From Alphaproteobacteria bacterium (lineage in GTDB: Bacteria; Pseudomonadota; Alphaproteobacteria; RF32; CAG-239): a DNA stretch of 36,280 nucleotides. Where the stretch lies: contig JAGCXO010000034.1 of NCBI GenBank assembly GCA_017961285.1, positions 1 to 36,280 of the forward strand, written 5' to 3'. Every line of letters begins with the position of its first letter. Position 1 is the stretch's first letter. Below the pieces are notes generated by a model, which did no database searches, was not told the origin of the DNA, and worked only from the letters and a program-made list of their open reading frames with translations. Made by a program: the position numbers and the translations under genes. Positions 23,056-31,839 of the stretch are shown in pieces.

Positions 23056-24135
23056 CTATTCCTTGAGTTTTATTGAGGCGCGCTGTCTCAGGGTTTGTAA
23101 ATATCTTGAGGCAAAACGTTCTGTTTTTTGGTTTTGCAACATATTGGTGATTTCTTCTGCGTTTGGTTCAGGCATTTTGTCTTTGGCAGGATCAAATTTC
23201 TTTTCCAATTTTAAGATATAATATGAATCATTGTGAATAATCGGGTCTGAAACAGAATTTACGGACATTTTTTGCAATACTTTATCCAGCGCATCAGGCA
23301 ATTGCCCTGCGTTTATCCAACCAAGTCGGCCACCACTTGACGAACTGGGGCTTTGCGAAAATTGGGCTGCATACATCTCAAAACGCGGGTCTTGGCGCAA
23401 AGTGCGCGAAAGATCATAAATGTTTTTAGCCTCTTTTCTGGGTATTACAATCTCGGATACCATATATTTTATTTTGTTCATATCTTCTTTGGTTATTTTT
23501 AGGGCTTCTTGAACTTCGGGTTCGGTAACTGTTTGGTTGGCTGTTTTATTTCTAATCAGGCGGACCCAAGCAATATCGCTTTTCATTTGCTCTCTGAATA
23601 CGGCTTCGCTTACTCCGAATTCTTTCAGCTCTCTTTTTAGTTTTTCAGGAGTTGACTTGTTGTTTTGGGTATATGTTTTTATTGCAGTGTCAATATCGGC
23701 ATCGGTTATTTTTATATTGTTATTTTTAGCATCCTGCATCTTTATTTTTTCATCAATGGTGTTTTGCATAACCTTATTGATAATAAGAAGTTTTGTTTCG
23801 CTGTTATACGGAATGCCTGTGGTTAAGCAAAAGGCGCGAACGCGGTTGTTGATATCTTCTGTTGTAATAATTTCTCCGTTGACGGAAGCTAAAATGCGGA
23901 TGTTTCCTGTGTAGGGAGTTGGTTTTTTGATGTTTTTCGGAGCAGGAGGCTGAGCTACTTCTACTGCCGCAGGAGTTTTGAAAATTGAGGGTGTTTCTTC
24001 CTCATATGACAGATAATCACTGCCGTCATATTCGTCGGCACTCGGTACATTATCCGGATCATATTCTGCGGTAAATTGCGCAAAAGCGGATGAAGAAAAA
24101 GCTAAGCTTAAAATTATGAAAAATATTTTTATCAT
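23056..24135 (-). CDS. surA: periplasmic peptidyl-prolyl isomerase/chaperone SurA
   Basis: SurA escorts outer-membrane proteins, including LptD, across the periplasm. A signal peptide is clear (residues 1-19, IIKIFFIILSLAFSSSAFA-like, cut before QF). A proline- and glutamate-rich low-complexity linker covers about 22-75, the N-terminal chaperone domain about 80-200, and one parvulin domain about 218-330 (MVSEIVIPRKE ... GGRLGWINAGQLPD ... SDPIIHNDSYYILKLEKKF). Unlike E. coli SurA, which has two parvulin domains, only one is seen, a common arrangement in alphaproteobacteria. It lies between lptD and rsmA, which suits its role in outer-membrane assembly. Confidence 0.92.
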   Translation of the reverse strand: MIKIFFIILSLAFSSSAFAQFTAEYDPDNVPSADEYDGSDYLSYEEETPSIFKTPAAVEVAQPPAPKNIKKPTPYTGNIRILASVNGEIITTEDINNRVRAFCLTTGIPYNSETKLLIINKVMQNTIDEKIKMQDAKNNNIKITDADIDTAIKTYTQNNKSTPEKLKRELKEFGVSEAVFREQMKSDIAWVRLIRNKTANQTVTEPEVQEALKITKEDMNKIKYMVSEIVIPRKEAKNIYDLSRTLRQDPRFEMYAAQFSQSPSSSSGGRLGWINAGQLPDALDKVLQKMSVNSVSDPIIHNDSYYILKLEKKFDPAKDKMPEPNAEEITNMLQNQKTERFASRYLQTLRQRASIKLKE

Positions 24136-24148
24136 ATTATTTTCTCCT

Positions 24149-26335
24149 TTATTTTGAACCTATGCTACCTAAAGTTTTTAGTAGGAATGTAATTGAAAAT
24201 TCATAACCGTCGTCGTAGTCAGGATCGGTAGAATCGTATTTGTGGACATTGGTTATAAGTTTGAAGCACTCATCTTCATAAATGAGCTTGCCACCGTGTT
24301 CCAGAGAGCGTTTATCTTGTTTTGCTAAATTTTGGCGGTTATAGATTTGAAGACCCCAGTTTTTTGAAAGTTTTGCGTTAAGAGATGTGAAAAGTTCTTT
24401 TCGTTGTTTATAATCGTCAAAGAAATAGAGATTGGTATCTCCGCCTTTTTTGTCGCGCCCTTTTATTGAGATAAAAGATATATTGGCTGACAGTATTGAG
24501 CTTCCGATACGAGAATTTAATTCACTATATTTGACGTTATAATTGTCTTTATCAAGTCTGAAGCGGTAATTTACATCCAGATAAGAATGTGGTGCGGCGT
24601 AAAGTCTGCCGACATAATCGCTCAATTTAGAATCGTCACCTAAGGATTGAGCGAAACTTTCTTTTTTGTTTATGTAGTAGCTTTGTCCAAAGAAAGAAGA
24701 TGTTCTACCTAAAATATTTCCATAAGAGCTCCAATTTAATCCATAAGATACACGACTGCCGGTATCGTTTCTGTCGTATCCGGCATAACGATCAATATCT
24801 AAAATATTGGTATCGTCAAGTTGAGCATTCAGACTGTCTTCGTTAGGAATTTTGCTTATTTTGTTTCCGCCGTTAGGTGCGGCAACCGCAACAACGATCG
24901 GCTCTATAATTTGTCGTGACGAATCTGTTGCTTTTACAAAAGGTAAGCGCCATTCAACAGCTGCTTGCGGGAAAATGCGTCCGACTGCTCCGGTATAATT
25001 TTGGTTATTATTGTAATAGTCGTCTATATAATACAAGTCAGATTTGACCGAAGCCATAAAGCGATATTTTTCACCAAAAGGACTTGTGTAAGGTAAGTTC
25101 CAAGAATTTATCATAGTTGCGCGCTGAGTTTGTGTTTCGTCGTGTTCACGATATACGGAAGAAACGTTGAATGTATTTTTGAAATAGGCTCCGATAGAGT
25201 TTGTTTCGGATATTTTTTCGTAGGTTGCCAGCGGAAGTATATATGGTTTGCTATATTCTCGATTTTTGAATTCTCTGATATTTGCTTTTCTTAAAGAATA
25301 ACTTACCAGTTTATACGAATATCCTTCAATGGATGCATAATCTCTATTTTTGAAACGCTCAAAAGAAACGGTTGATGTGAGCCAAGTGTCGGTTTTTCCG
25401 GGGAGGGATAAATCTTTTAGATACGCGCCGTCAGATGCGTAGTTTATATCCATTTTGGCTAGCCATAAATCGTTTATCTCATATCTGCCGATTGCTGTTA
25501 TGTTGCCTCGTGTTTTGTTGGTGTCTTTATCTTTCATAATCGTTCCGGTGGTGCTTAATTCACCATTATAGAGCATTTTGCGATATCTCCCGCCAAAAAC
25601 AACATCTTGTTTATCGCTGAATATGGGAGATAAGAGGATGTCTTCATGCTCATTGAGGTTAATGAAATAGTTGATACCGACGGCAGCTCGCAAGTATTTG
25701 TTGCTGATTACGGAAGGCATCATAAAGCCACTGCGTCTTTTTACGGTGGGGTCAGGGTGTGATAAAAAGGGAGAATACAACACAGGCACATCCTTGATGG
25801 TGAGATATGCGCTGCGGTAATAAACGTCATGATTGGTATTGTCGTGTGTGACTTTTCTGGCTTTGATTGACCAAAGAGGTTTTGCGTTTTCGCCGCAAAC
25901 ATCACAAGGGGAATATGTAGCACGGAAAAAGTGTTTATCTTTTTTAGCTGTTTGTTTTATGCGTTTTGCAGACATTCTACTTTCATCAGCGAGAATTGCT
26001 TTGACTTCATTTATGGTTCCTTTTGACATTTTGTCGGAGAGAGTGGCTTGGTTGGCATAAATTACGGAACCGTCGTCTTGGCTAATGCTAACATTTCCTT
26101 TTGCGGTTAATATATCTTTTTCTCGATCAAAAGTTAAGACATCTGCTTTTAAGGTTGTTTTTTCACGAGTGATTACAACATCTCCTTGTGCAGTTATTAT
26201 TTTGGTGTTTGAATCTTCTATAATTTCGTCTGCGCTAAAATATATAGGAACAGCTTTTTCTTTCGAGAAAGAAAAAGATGTTGAGAGCGAAAAGCAAAGC
26301 AGCACTGTTGAAAGCAGGTTTATTTTTTTAAGCAT
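24149..26335 (-). CDS. lptD: LPS-assembly outer-membrane protein LptD
   Basis: LptD, together with the lipoprotein LptE, inserts lipopolysaccharide in the outer leaflet of the outer membrane. Residues 1-24 form a signal peptide. The periplasmic OstA jellyroll follows (about 30-140: ADEIIEDSNTKIITAQGDVV, DVLTFDREKDILTAKGNVSI). After it comes the ATYSPCDVCGENAKPLWSI stretch with a conserved cysteine pair, then a barrel of alternating aromatic and polar strands to the end. The 728-residue length fits alphaproteobacterial LptD. It overlaps lptF by eight bases upstream and surA follows 13 bases later, giving an outer-membrane biogenesis operon. Its presence shows that the organism makes LPS. Confidence 0.95.
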   Translation of the reverse strand: MLKKINLLSTVLLCFSLSTSFSFSKEKAVPIYFSADEIIEDSNTKIITAQGDVVITREKTTLKADVLTFDREKDILTAKGNVSISQDDGSVIYANQATLSDKMSKGTINEVKAILADESRMSAKRIKQTAKKDKHFFRATYSPCDVCGENAKPLWSIKARKVTHDNTNHDVYYRSAYLTIKDVPVLYSPFLSHPDPTVKRRSGFMMPSVISNKYLRAAVGINYFINLNEHEDILLSPIFSDKQDVVFGGRYRKMLYNGELSTTGTIMKDKDTNKTRGNITAIGRYEINDLWLAKMDINYASDGAYLKDLSLPGKTDTWLTSTVSFERFKNRDYASIEGYSYKLVSYSLRKANIREFKNREYSKPYILPLATYEKISETNSIGAYFKNTFNVSSVYREHDETQTQRATMINSWNLPYTSPFGEKYRFMASVKSDLYYIDDYYNNNQNYTGAVGRIFPQAAVEWRLPFVKATDSSRQIIEPIVVAVAAPNGGNKISKIPNEDSLNAQLDDTNILDIDRYAGYDRNDTGSRVSYGLNWSSYGNILGRTSSFFGQSYYINKKESFAQSLGDDSKLSDYVGRLYAAPHSYLDVNYRFRLDKDNYNVKYSELNSRIGSSILSANISFISIKGRDKKGGDTNLYFFDDYKQRKELFTSLNAKLSKNWGLQIYNRQNLAKQDKRSLEHGGKLIYEDECFKLITNVHKYDSTDPDYDDGYEFSITFLLKTLGSIGSK

Positions 26336-27455
26336 AGGCAGCCAGCTCCTTTTGGTTTAAGCGTCTTTTTTTGGCAGAATTATAAAAGAACAGTATATAA
26401 AAACAGATAATTATCGGTATTATGTAATTAGCGTAATAGAGGAATAGAAAGTATAAATTCTTGGTTGCTAAATTGCCGAAAATGAGATCGTCTATTTCTA
26501 CCAAAACCATAGATAATATGGAGATGAGGATAATTTTTCCTTGTCCTCTGCGGTTAAATTTGCCAACTAAAAGTCCGACACAAGCAATGAGTGAAAAAAT
26601 AAAATTATATAGAGGGTTGAGAAGCCTTCTGTTGCCCTCTACAATATAGCGTCTGGCTTCTGCCGGAGATAAACCAGGGTTGTTTTGGGCGCCTAAGAGA
26701 TCAGACAAAGTTTGTGAGCGATATGAGTTGGAACGCTTTTTTTTGTTTTGTGTGAGGCTGAAATCGACCGAATAACGATCAAAGGAAATGGTAGAAAACT
26801 GCAAAGTTTTGTTGTTTATCTCTTGACGTATTCCGTTTATCAGAATAATTCGGGGGCCTTTGTCTGTGTAAACAATTATTCCTTTTTCTGCAGAGATGGT
26901 GTTTTTTTCTTTGGGATTGCGTTCGTCGTTTATCATAACTCCTTCAACCGAATTATCTTTGCCATGAGCGGTTATGAAGAGAGTTAAATTATCATCTATG
27001 GTAGTAAATTCTCCTTCGCGGAACATTAGGTGTGAAACATCGTTTTTTACTTGCCATTCGAGTTCATGAAATTTTTTTTCAACTTTTGGGGCGGCAAAGT
27101 TGTTGATATATACAGCAAGTATTGAGGCCATAATGCCAACAAATATTGCGGGTTTTGCGCATTGCCAAGGGGTTATGCCTGCTGCTTTTATTACGACCAG
27201 TTCGCGATCAGCAAGCATACGATTATATACAAAAATTACGGCCACAAATAAAGATATCGGTGATAATATGGCAAAAAGACGAGGCATTAGGCAAGAAGTC
27301 ATCTTGATGAAGATACTTATCGGCAAACCCTTGTTGGTTATCATTTCCAAAAAACGGAGCGACTGGGTAAGCCAAAGGATAGAGACAAGAGATATTGCCA
27401 CTAATAAAAAGCCTATAATTATTTGGCCGGCTATATATATATTTAATTTTTTCAT
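26328..27455 (-). CDS. lptF: LPS export system permease LptF/LptG family, LptF-like
   Basis: LptF and LptG are the two membrane permeases that, with the ATPase LptB, extract LPS from the inner membrane. The 375 residues show six membrane segments (three near each end) around a periplasmic jellyroll of about residues 115-260. The sequence favours LptF over LptG: WLTQSLRFLEMITNKGL, the YNRMLADRELVVIKAAG coupling helix and REGEFTTIDDNLTLFI all follow the LptF pattern. It is followed directly by lptD with an eight-base overlap. In many alphaproteobacteria lptG stands between lptF and lptD; it is absent from this place here. The F/G assignment is reasonably but not fully certain. Confidence 0.85.
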   Translation of the reverse strand: MKKLNIYIAGQIIIGFLLVAISLVSILWLTQSLRFLEMITNKGLPISIFIKMTSCLMPRLFAILSPISLFVAVIFVYNRMLADRELVVIKAAGITPWQCAKPAIFVGIMASILAVYINNFAAPKVEKKFHELEWQVKNDVSHLMFREGEFTTIDDNLTLFITAHGKDNSVEGVMINDERNPKEKNTISAEKGIIVYTDKGPRIILINGIRQEINNKTLQFSTISFDRYSVDFSLTQNKKKRSNSYRSQTLSDLLGAQNNPGLSPAEARRYIVEGNRRLLNPLYNFIFSLIACVGLLVGKFNRRGQGKIILISILSMVLVEIDDLIFGNLATKNLYFLFLYYANYIIPIIICFYILFFYNSAKKRRLNQKELAAYA

Positions 27456-27492
27456 CAGAAAATAAGTATAGAATTAATTTTTTATAATGCAA

Positions 27493-27530
27493 GAAAATCC
27501 TCAAAATTGTTATCAATTTCGAGGATTTTC
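27493..27530 (-). terminator. terminator downstream of hppA
   Basis: GAAAATCCTC (27493-27502) and GAGGATTTTC (27521-27530) form a perfect ten-base-pair stem, extended after one mismatch by AAATTG/CAATTT around a TTAT loop. It lies 25 bases beyond hppA and 38 bases before lptF. The U tract on the minus strand is interrupted, so efficiency may be moderate. Confidence 0.75.
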
Positions 27531-27554
27531 GCATTTAGATAAGCAGCAATATTT

Positions 27555-29972
27555 TTAGCTATTGATTCTCATTTTGTAGAATGAACGCCATACGAAAACA
27601 AGAGCAATTAAAAACATTGCAACACCCGCACCCAGTGCTATGCAGCGAGGTGCTGATACAGCCATTTCTACTGCCAACAAACCAAACAAAGTTGTAAATT
27701 TGATGATTGGGTTTAAGGCAACAGAAGAAGTGTCTTTATAAGGATCTCCCACTGTATCACCAACAACTGCTGCATCGTGCAAAGCAGAACCTTTTTCTTT
27801 TAAGTCAACTTCTACAACTTTTTTGGCGTTGTCCCATGCGCCGCCGGCATTGGCCATATATAGAGCTTGGAACAATCCGAAGACTGCAATAGAAATTAAG
27901 TAGCTTGCAAACAAGTTTGGATTGAAGCAAGCAAAGGCAATGGTTAAGCAGAAGATAACCATAAAGATATTAAACATACCTTTTTGTGCATAGATTGTGC
28001 AAATTCTGACCACTGATTTAGAATCTTCTATTGAAGCAGCTTTTTGGGTGTCTAATTTGATGTGCTTTTTGATATAATCAACAGCTCTGTAAGCACCGGT
28101 AGAAACTGCCTGCATTGAAGCTCCGGAGAACCAGTAAATGACCGCACCGCCGAGCAACAGTCCGAACAATACCATCGGGTTCATCAAATTGAGCTCAAGA
28201 TTGAGGAGCAAAATGATTGAGAAAATCATGGTTGTTGCACCAATTACGGCTGTTCCGATCAAAACAGGTTTTGCTGTAGCCTTGAAGGTGTTTCCTGCAG
28301 AATCGTTACGCTCAAGCAACTCTTTACCAACTTTGAAGTTTGGTTTGAAGTCGTAATCTTTTTTGATTTCGGAATCGATGTTTTTGATTTGCTCAATTTG
28401 TGAGAGTTCAAAAACAGATTGTGCGTTATCGGTAACCGGACCATAACTGTCAACAGCGATGGTAACAGGTCCCATTCCGAGCATTCCGAAAGCGACCAAA
28501 CCAAAAGCAAATACGTTCGGGTATACCATATAATCGTCTAAGCCGCTTACGGATGTAAAGTAGGCTACAGCCATCAATCCAACGATTACCAAACCTTTCC
28601 AAAATGCGGAGAAGTTGCCGGCAACCATACCGGAGATAATGTTCAAAGATGCACCAGCCTGACGGCTTGCGTTTACAATTTCTTGAACGTGAATAGATTT
28701 TGAAGATGTAAATATCTTTGTAAATTCCGGAATGATAGCAGAAGCGAATGTGCCGCAACTGATGATTACGGAAAGTTTCCACCACAAGTCTGTTCCCATA
28801 TCACCAATCATAACATAAGAAACAGCGAAGGTAACTGCAATGGATAAAATTGAAGTTATCCAAACTAAACTTGTTAAAGGTGTTTCAAAGTCAAAATCTT
28901 GTTTGTCGCCAAATAAAATTTTGGAAACCCTGCCGTTTACAAGGTATGAAATGATTGATGTTAAAACCATCATCAAACGCATTGAGAAAATCCAAACTAT
29001 CAAGCGGGCTTGAATATCAATACCATTAGCCGTAAGTGCTAAATCGCCGTTTGGATTATAAGCCATTCCGGCGGCCAAAACAATGAAGCTGATTAAGGCA
29101 ACACCGGTAACACCGTAAGTTTCGAATCCATCGGCAGTCGGTCCGACGGAATCGCCGGCATTGTCGCCGGTGCAGTCAGCAATAACACCAGGGTTACGAG
29201 CATCGTCTTCATCGATTTTGAAAATGATTTTCATTAGGTCTGCGCCAATGTCGGCAATTTTTGTAAAAATACCGCCACAAATACGCAAAGCAGAAGCACC
29301 TAAAGATTCACCAATTGCGAATCCAACAAAGCAGGCGCCGGCATTTTCTCTGGGGATGAAAAGCAAAATCATTATCATCATAAACAGTTCGACGCAGATG
29401 AGTAATACACCGATTGACATACCTGATTGTAACGGCAAAGCCATAACAGGATAAGCTTTGCCTTTAAGAGAAGCAAAAGCTGTTCTGGCGTTGGCATAGG
29501 TGTTGATGCGCATACCGAACCAAGCAACGGTAAACGAACCTAAAATGCCCAAGATTGACCATAGTAAAATGTTTAATACCATGGGCAACGGTGTGCCGTT
29601 TAAGCCAAAGAAATAATAGAAAATGCAAACTGCAATAAATGCTTCTAAAACAACGAGTAATAGAGCTTGTTGTTTCATATAGGTTTTGCAGGTTTCATAA
29701 ATTAAATTAGCCATATCAGCCATAGATTTGTGGACGGGCATCTTTTTGATTTTGAAAAATTCGAACAAACCAAAAATTGCGCCCAATCCGCAAATGGTCA
29801 AGCCATACAGCAAAATTTGCGAACCGGTTACGGTGAAGCCAAACAGATTGTAGGCAACATCTAAACTGGGAATTTTTAAATCAATTTCTGATGCGGCGGC
29901 AGCAGATGCAAAAGCGCACAAAAACAACGCAATCATTGCAATTGCTGAGCCGGTTTTTTTCAATAATTTCAT
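27555..29972 (-). CDS. hppA: membrane-bound, ion-translocating pyrophosphatase HppA
   Basis: HppA couples hydrolysis of cytoplasmic pyrophosphate to transport of H+ or Na+ across the membrane. The 805-residue protein has about 16 membrane segments and the family catalytic loops: GGIFTKIADIGADL (233-246), DDARNPGVIADCTGDNAGD (256-274), DSYGPVTDNAQ (508-518) and a final GGAWDNAKK. It starts with a cleavable-looking signal peptide (MKLLKKTGSAIAMIALFLCA, then AxA sites). Two differences stand out: the catalytic loop reads GPTADGFE where most have GMAADLFE, and GNTFKATAK has lysine (K564) at the place that separates K+-independent (Lys) from K+-dependent (Ala) enzymes, but with alanine three residues on. 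The pumped ion is not certain. AAGGA lies seven bases before the ATG. Confidence 0.95.
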   Translation of the reverse strand: MKLLKKTGSAIAMIALFLCAFASAAAASEIDLKIPSLDVAYNLFGFTVTGSQILLYGLTICGLGAIFGLFEFFKIKKMPVHKSMADMANLIYETCKTYMKQQALLLVVLEAFIAVCIFYYFFGLNGTPLPMVLNILLWSILGILGSFTVAWFGMRINTYANARTAFASLKGKAYPVMALPLQSGMSIGVLLICVELFMMIMILLFIPRENAGACFVGFAIGESLGASALRICGGIFTKIADIGADLMKIIFKIDEDDARNPGVIADCTGDNAGDSVGPTADGFETYGVTGVALISFIVLAAGMAYNPNGDLALTANGIDIQARLIVWIFSMRLMMVLTSIISYLVNGRVSKILFGDKQDFDFETPLTSLVWITSILSIAVTFAVSYVMIGDMGTDLWWKLSVIISCGTFASAIIPEFTKIFTSSKSIHVQEIVNASRQAGASLNIISGMVAGNFSAFWKGLVIVGLMAVAYFTSVSGLDDYMVYPNVFAFGLVAFGMLGMGPVTIAVDSYGPVTDNAQSVFELSQIEQIKNIDSEIKKDYDFKPNFKVGKELLERNDSAGNTFKATAKPVLIGTAVIGATTMIFSIILLLNLELNLMNPMVLFGLLLGGAVIYWFSGASMQAVSTGAYRAVDYIKKHIKLDTQKAASIEDSKSVVRICTIYAQKGMFNIFMVIFCLTIAFACFNPNLFASYLISIAVFGLFQALYMANAGGAWDNAKKVVEVDLKEKGSALHDAAVVGDTVGDPYKDTSSVALNPIIKFTTLFGLLAVEMAVSAPRCIALGAGVAMFLIALVFVWRSFYKMRINS

Positions 29973-30111
29973 GATTTTTTCCTTAAAAATTAAGTTGAAC
30001 GATGAATGGCTAAAGGCTACTACTTTAGAATTATTATTGCAAGAGCTAAATTTAATAAATGCAATGTTTTAATTTAATAAAATTGTAATAAAATATGCCC
30101 TAAAAATGTTG

Positions 30112-30117
30112 TATAAT
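30112..30117 (+). promoter_or_regulatory. -10 box for the repeat-protein gene
   Basis: A perfect TATAAT lies 32 bases before the ATG of the repeat protein. There is no good -35 box at 16-18 bases (the nearest TTGTAA is 23 bases upstream at 30083-30088), so the promoter is only partly supported. The rest of the gap back to hppA (29973-30111) is AT-rich and shows nothing else that I can name. Confidence 0.45.
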
Positions 30118-30148
30118 AGATTTAGTGTGTAATTTAGGGAGAAATGCA

Positions 30149-31771
30149 ATGAGTGAAGTTAGACCGCCAAAAGCCGTAAAAACTACAGAGTTGGAAGACG
30201 GAACAATTCGTTATGATTATGCAGACGGATCATATGGAATCGAGGATTCCAGAACAGGGACTTTGACTATTTATGCTGATGGACAGGTAAATACATATGA
30301 AAAAATTGCCGATAGCGATTATAGGTTGGTTAGTTCTGATATTGGAACAAGTATTTCCTATTTTGATGAAGAAGGCAATATGACAGAGAGCGAGCTTGCT
30401 GGTGGTGCTAGATATCGTTATACGGAAAATGGTTTTATCAGAGAAGAAGGTGGTGCTGTTGAAGAAGTGGAAAATGGGGAAAGAACAAGAGTAAAAGATT
30501 CTTTGGGGAATGATTTTCATTATGACAGCGACGGAAATTTGACAGATGAAACACAAACGGTAAGACGTGAAGTAGAGTTGCCGGAACCTGTGAGTGTTTC
30601 TGTTGAGGTAGAAGGAAATATACCGAGAAGAAATAAAATGGTCTATGAAGACGGCACGTATGGTTATGAGGATCTTTCTACGGGGGATGTGACTATACAT
30701 TGCGGAGACAGTGAGGAAGTTTATAAAAAACAAGAAAATGGAAAATATATTCTGAAAGAAGAAAAAGATCCGGACAGAAGCGTAAAGTATCATGATAACG
30801 GATATCCGAAAACGGTGGATTATAAAGACGAAAACGGAAGTCATGTTCAAGAAATTTATCGCGAAGATGGTAGAATACAAACTAAAGTTAATGATGAAGG
30901 GGAAAGCTGGGAATATAACGGAAAAGGAATTTGCACTCATTATAGGGGGCCAATAAGAGAGGAAGAAAAGGAGTATGATCATCAGAAAGATGATGTTTGG
31001 CGGGATATTTATTATGATGACAGTGGAAGAAAGTTGGAAGCTGTCCGCCGTAATGAGAAAGGTGAAGTTATGTTGAGAACAACTTATTATCCTAATGGAA
31101 GTTATAAAGAACAGGAAAGATATTATCCGGCGGAAAATTCTTATAAAATAAAACATTATGAAAACGGTAACAACAAAAGTTTCGAAAGTAAAGACTGGAA
31201 TATTGAATTTTATGATAACGGACAAGTCAAAGAAATTAATTCAGACGGTAAATATAGTAGTGCATCAATTTATAATAAGAACACTGATGAGACGTGGGAA
31301 ACAGATGAGCAGTATGACTATACAAAAATTAAACGTCAGGAGTTTGACCGCGACGGTAATTTGATAAGTGAAGAACGTTTTGAAAAAGACGCTGTTAAAC
31401 AAAACTCGACAGAACAATCTTTAAAAAAGAAAGTTGGTTCGACGGAGAAAAGTAATGATTCTTCAAAAGAAAGCAAGCTTCCAAGGGTTGGTGAGACGAA
31501 GCCGACACGGAGCAGGCTTCCGGAGATTGATGCTTCTAAATCAAAGAGCAGCTCCTTGGGATATTCGGGCGAGGCAAATCAAGCAGAAGGGCGTGCTGAA
31601 TTGCGTGAACGTAATTTGGCAAGAATTGAAAAATTACGTCAGAACAAAGCAGAAAGAGATGGGGGCAGTCAAACTCCGATTGATAATTATGCCGAGGCAA
31701 AGTCTCAAGAGAAAGCTGACAATAATGCTTATGTTATGAGGTGGAAAGCAATGCAAAGTCAAAACGGGTGA
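30149..31771 (+). CDS. large acidic repeat protein (MORN/YwqK-like repeats), unknown function
   Basis: I do not recognise this 540-residue protein as a named family. It has no signal peptide or membrane segment. Residues 20-400 are a chain of short strand-turn units with the pattern (Y/F)-x-(D/E/N)-x-G, for example YADGSYG, YEDGTYG, YHDNGYP, YYPNGSYK and FYDNGQVKE, which resembles MORN-variant/YwqK or RHS-like repeats. One larger block is duplicated: residues 22-82 and 165-225 align along most of their length (YADGSYGIEDSRTGTLTIY against YEDGTYGYEDLSTGDVTIH). The last 120 residues are basic, serine-rich and likely disordered, ending in a helix. Start chosen at ATG with GGGAG upstream; GTG at 30125 is possible. 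A terminator follows. It may be secreted or an effector, but nothing shows this. Confidence 0.75.
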   Translation: MSEVRPPKAVKTTELEDGTIRYDYADGSYGIEDSRTGTLTIYADGQVNTYEKIADSDYRLVSSDIGTSISYFDEEGNMTESELAGGARYRYTENGFIREEGGAVEEVENGERTRVKDSLGNDFHYDSDGNLTDETQTVRREVELPEPVSVSVEVEGNIPRRNKMVYEDGTYGYEDLSTGDVTIHCGDSEEVYKKQENGKYILKEEKDPDRSVKYHDNGYPKTVDYKDENGSHVQEIYREDGRIQTKVNDEGESWEYNGKGICTHYRGPIREEEKEYDHQKDDVWRDIYYDDSGRKLEAVRRNEKGEVMLRTTYYPNGSYKEQERYYPAENSYKIKHYENGNNKSFESKDWNIEFYDNGQVKEINSDGKYSSASIYNKNTDETWETDEQYDYTKIKRQEFDRDGNLISEERFEKDAVKQNSTEQSLKKKVGSTEKSNDSSKESKLPRVGETKPTRSRLPEIDASKSKSSSLGYSGEANQAEGRAELRERNLARIEKLRQNKAERDGGSQTPIDNYAEAKSQEKADNNAYVMRWKAMQSQNG

Positions 31772-31790
31772 GGTTGGTTATAATAAAAGA

Positions 31791-31821
31791 AAAAAGCGCC
31801 GATTTTTGTTCGGCGCTTTTT
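31791..31821. terminator. bidirectional terminator between the repeat protein and pnp
   Basis: AAAAAGCGCCGA (31791-31802), seven-base loop, TCGGCGCTTTTT (31810-31821): a perfect 12-base-pair stem flanked by A and T runs on both sides. It can end the repeat-protein transcript (plus) and the pnp transcript (minus, stop 31840). Confidence 0.9.
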
Positions 31822-31839
31822 TTGAAGATTGAAAGAAGA

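Noticed and set aside
30230..31225. A 331-codon open frame on the minus strand inside the repeat-protein gene, giving a hydrophobic, membrane-like product
   Set aside because: It is the antisense of a gene rich in Asp, Glu, Lys and Tyr codons, which read in reverse as Ile, Phe and Val; the sense strand has the ribosome-binding site, internal protein repeats and terminator.
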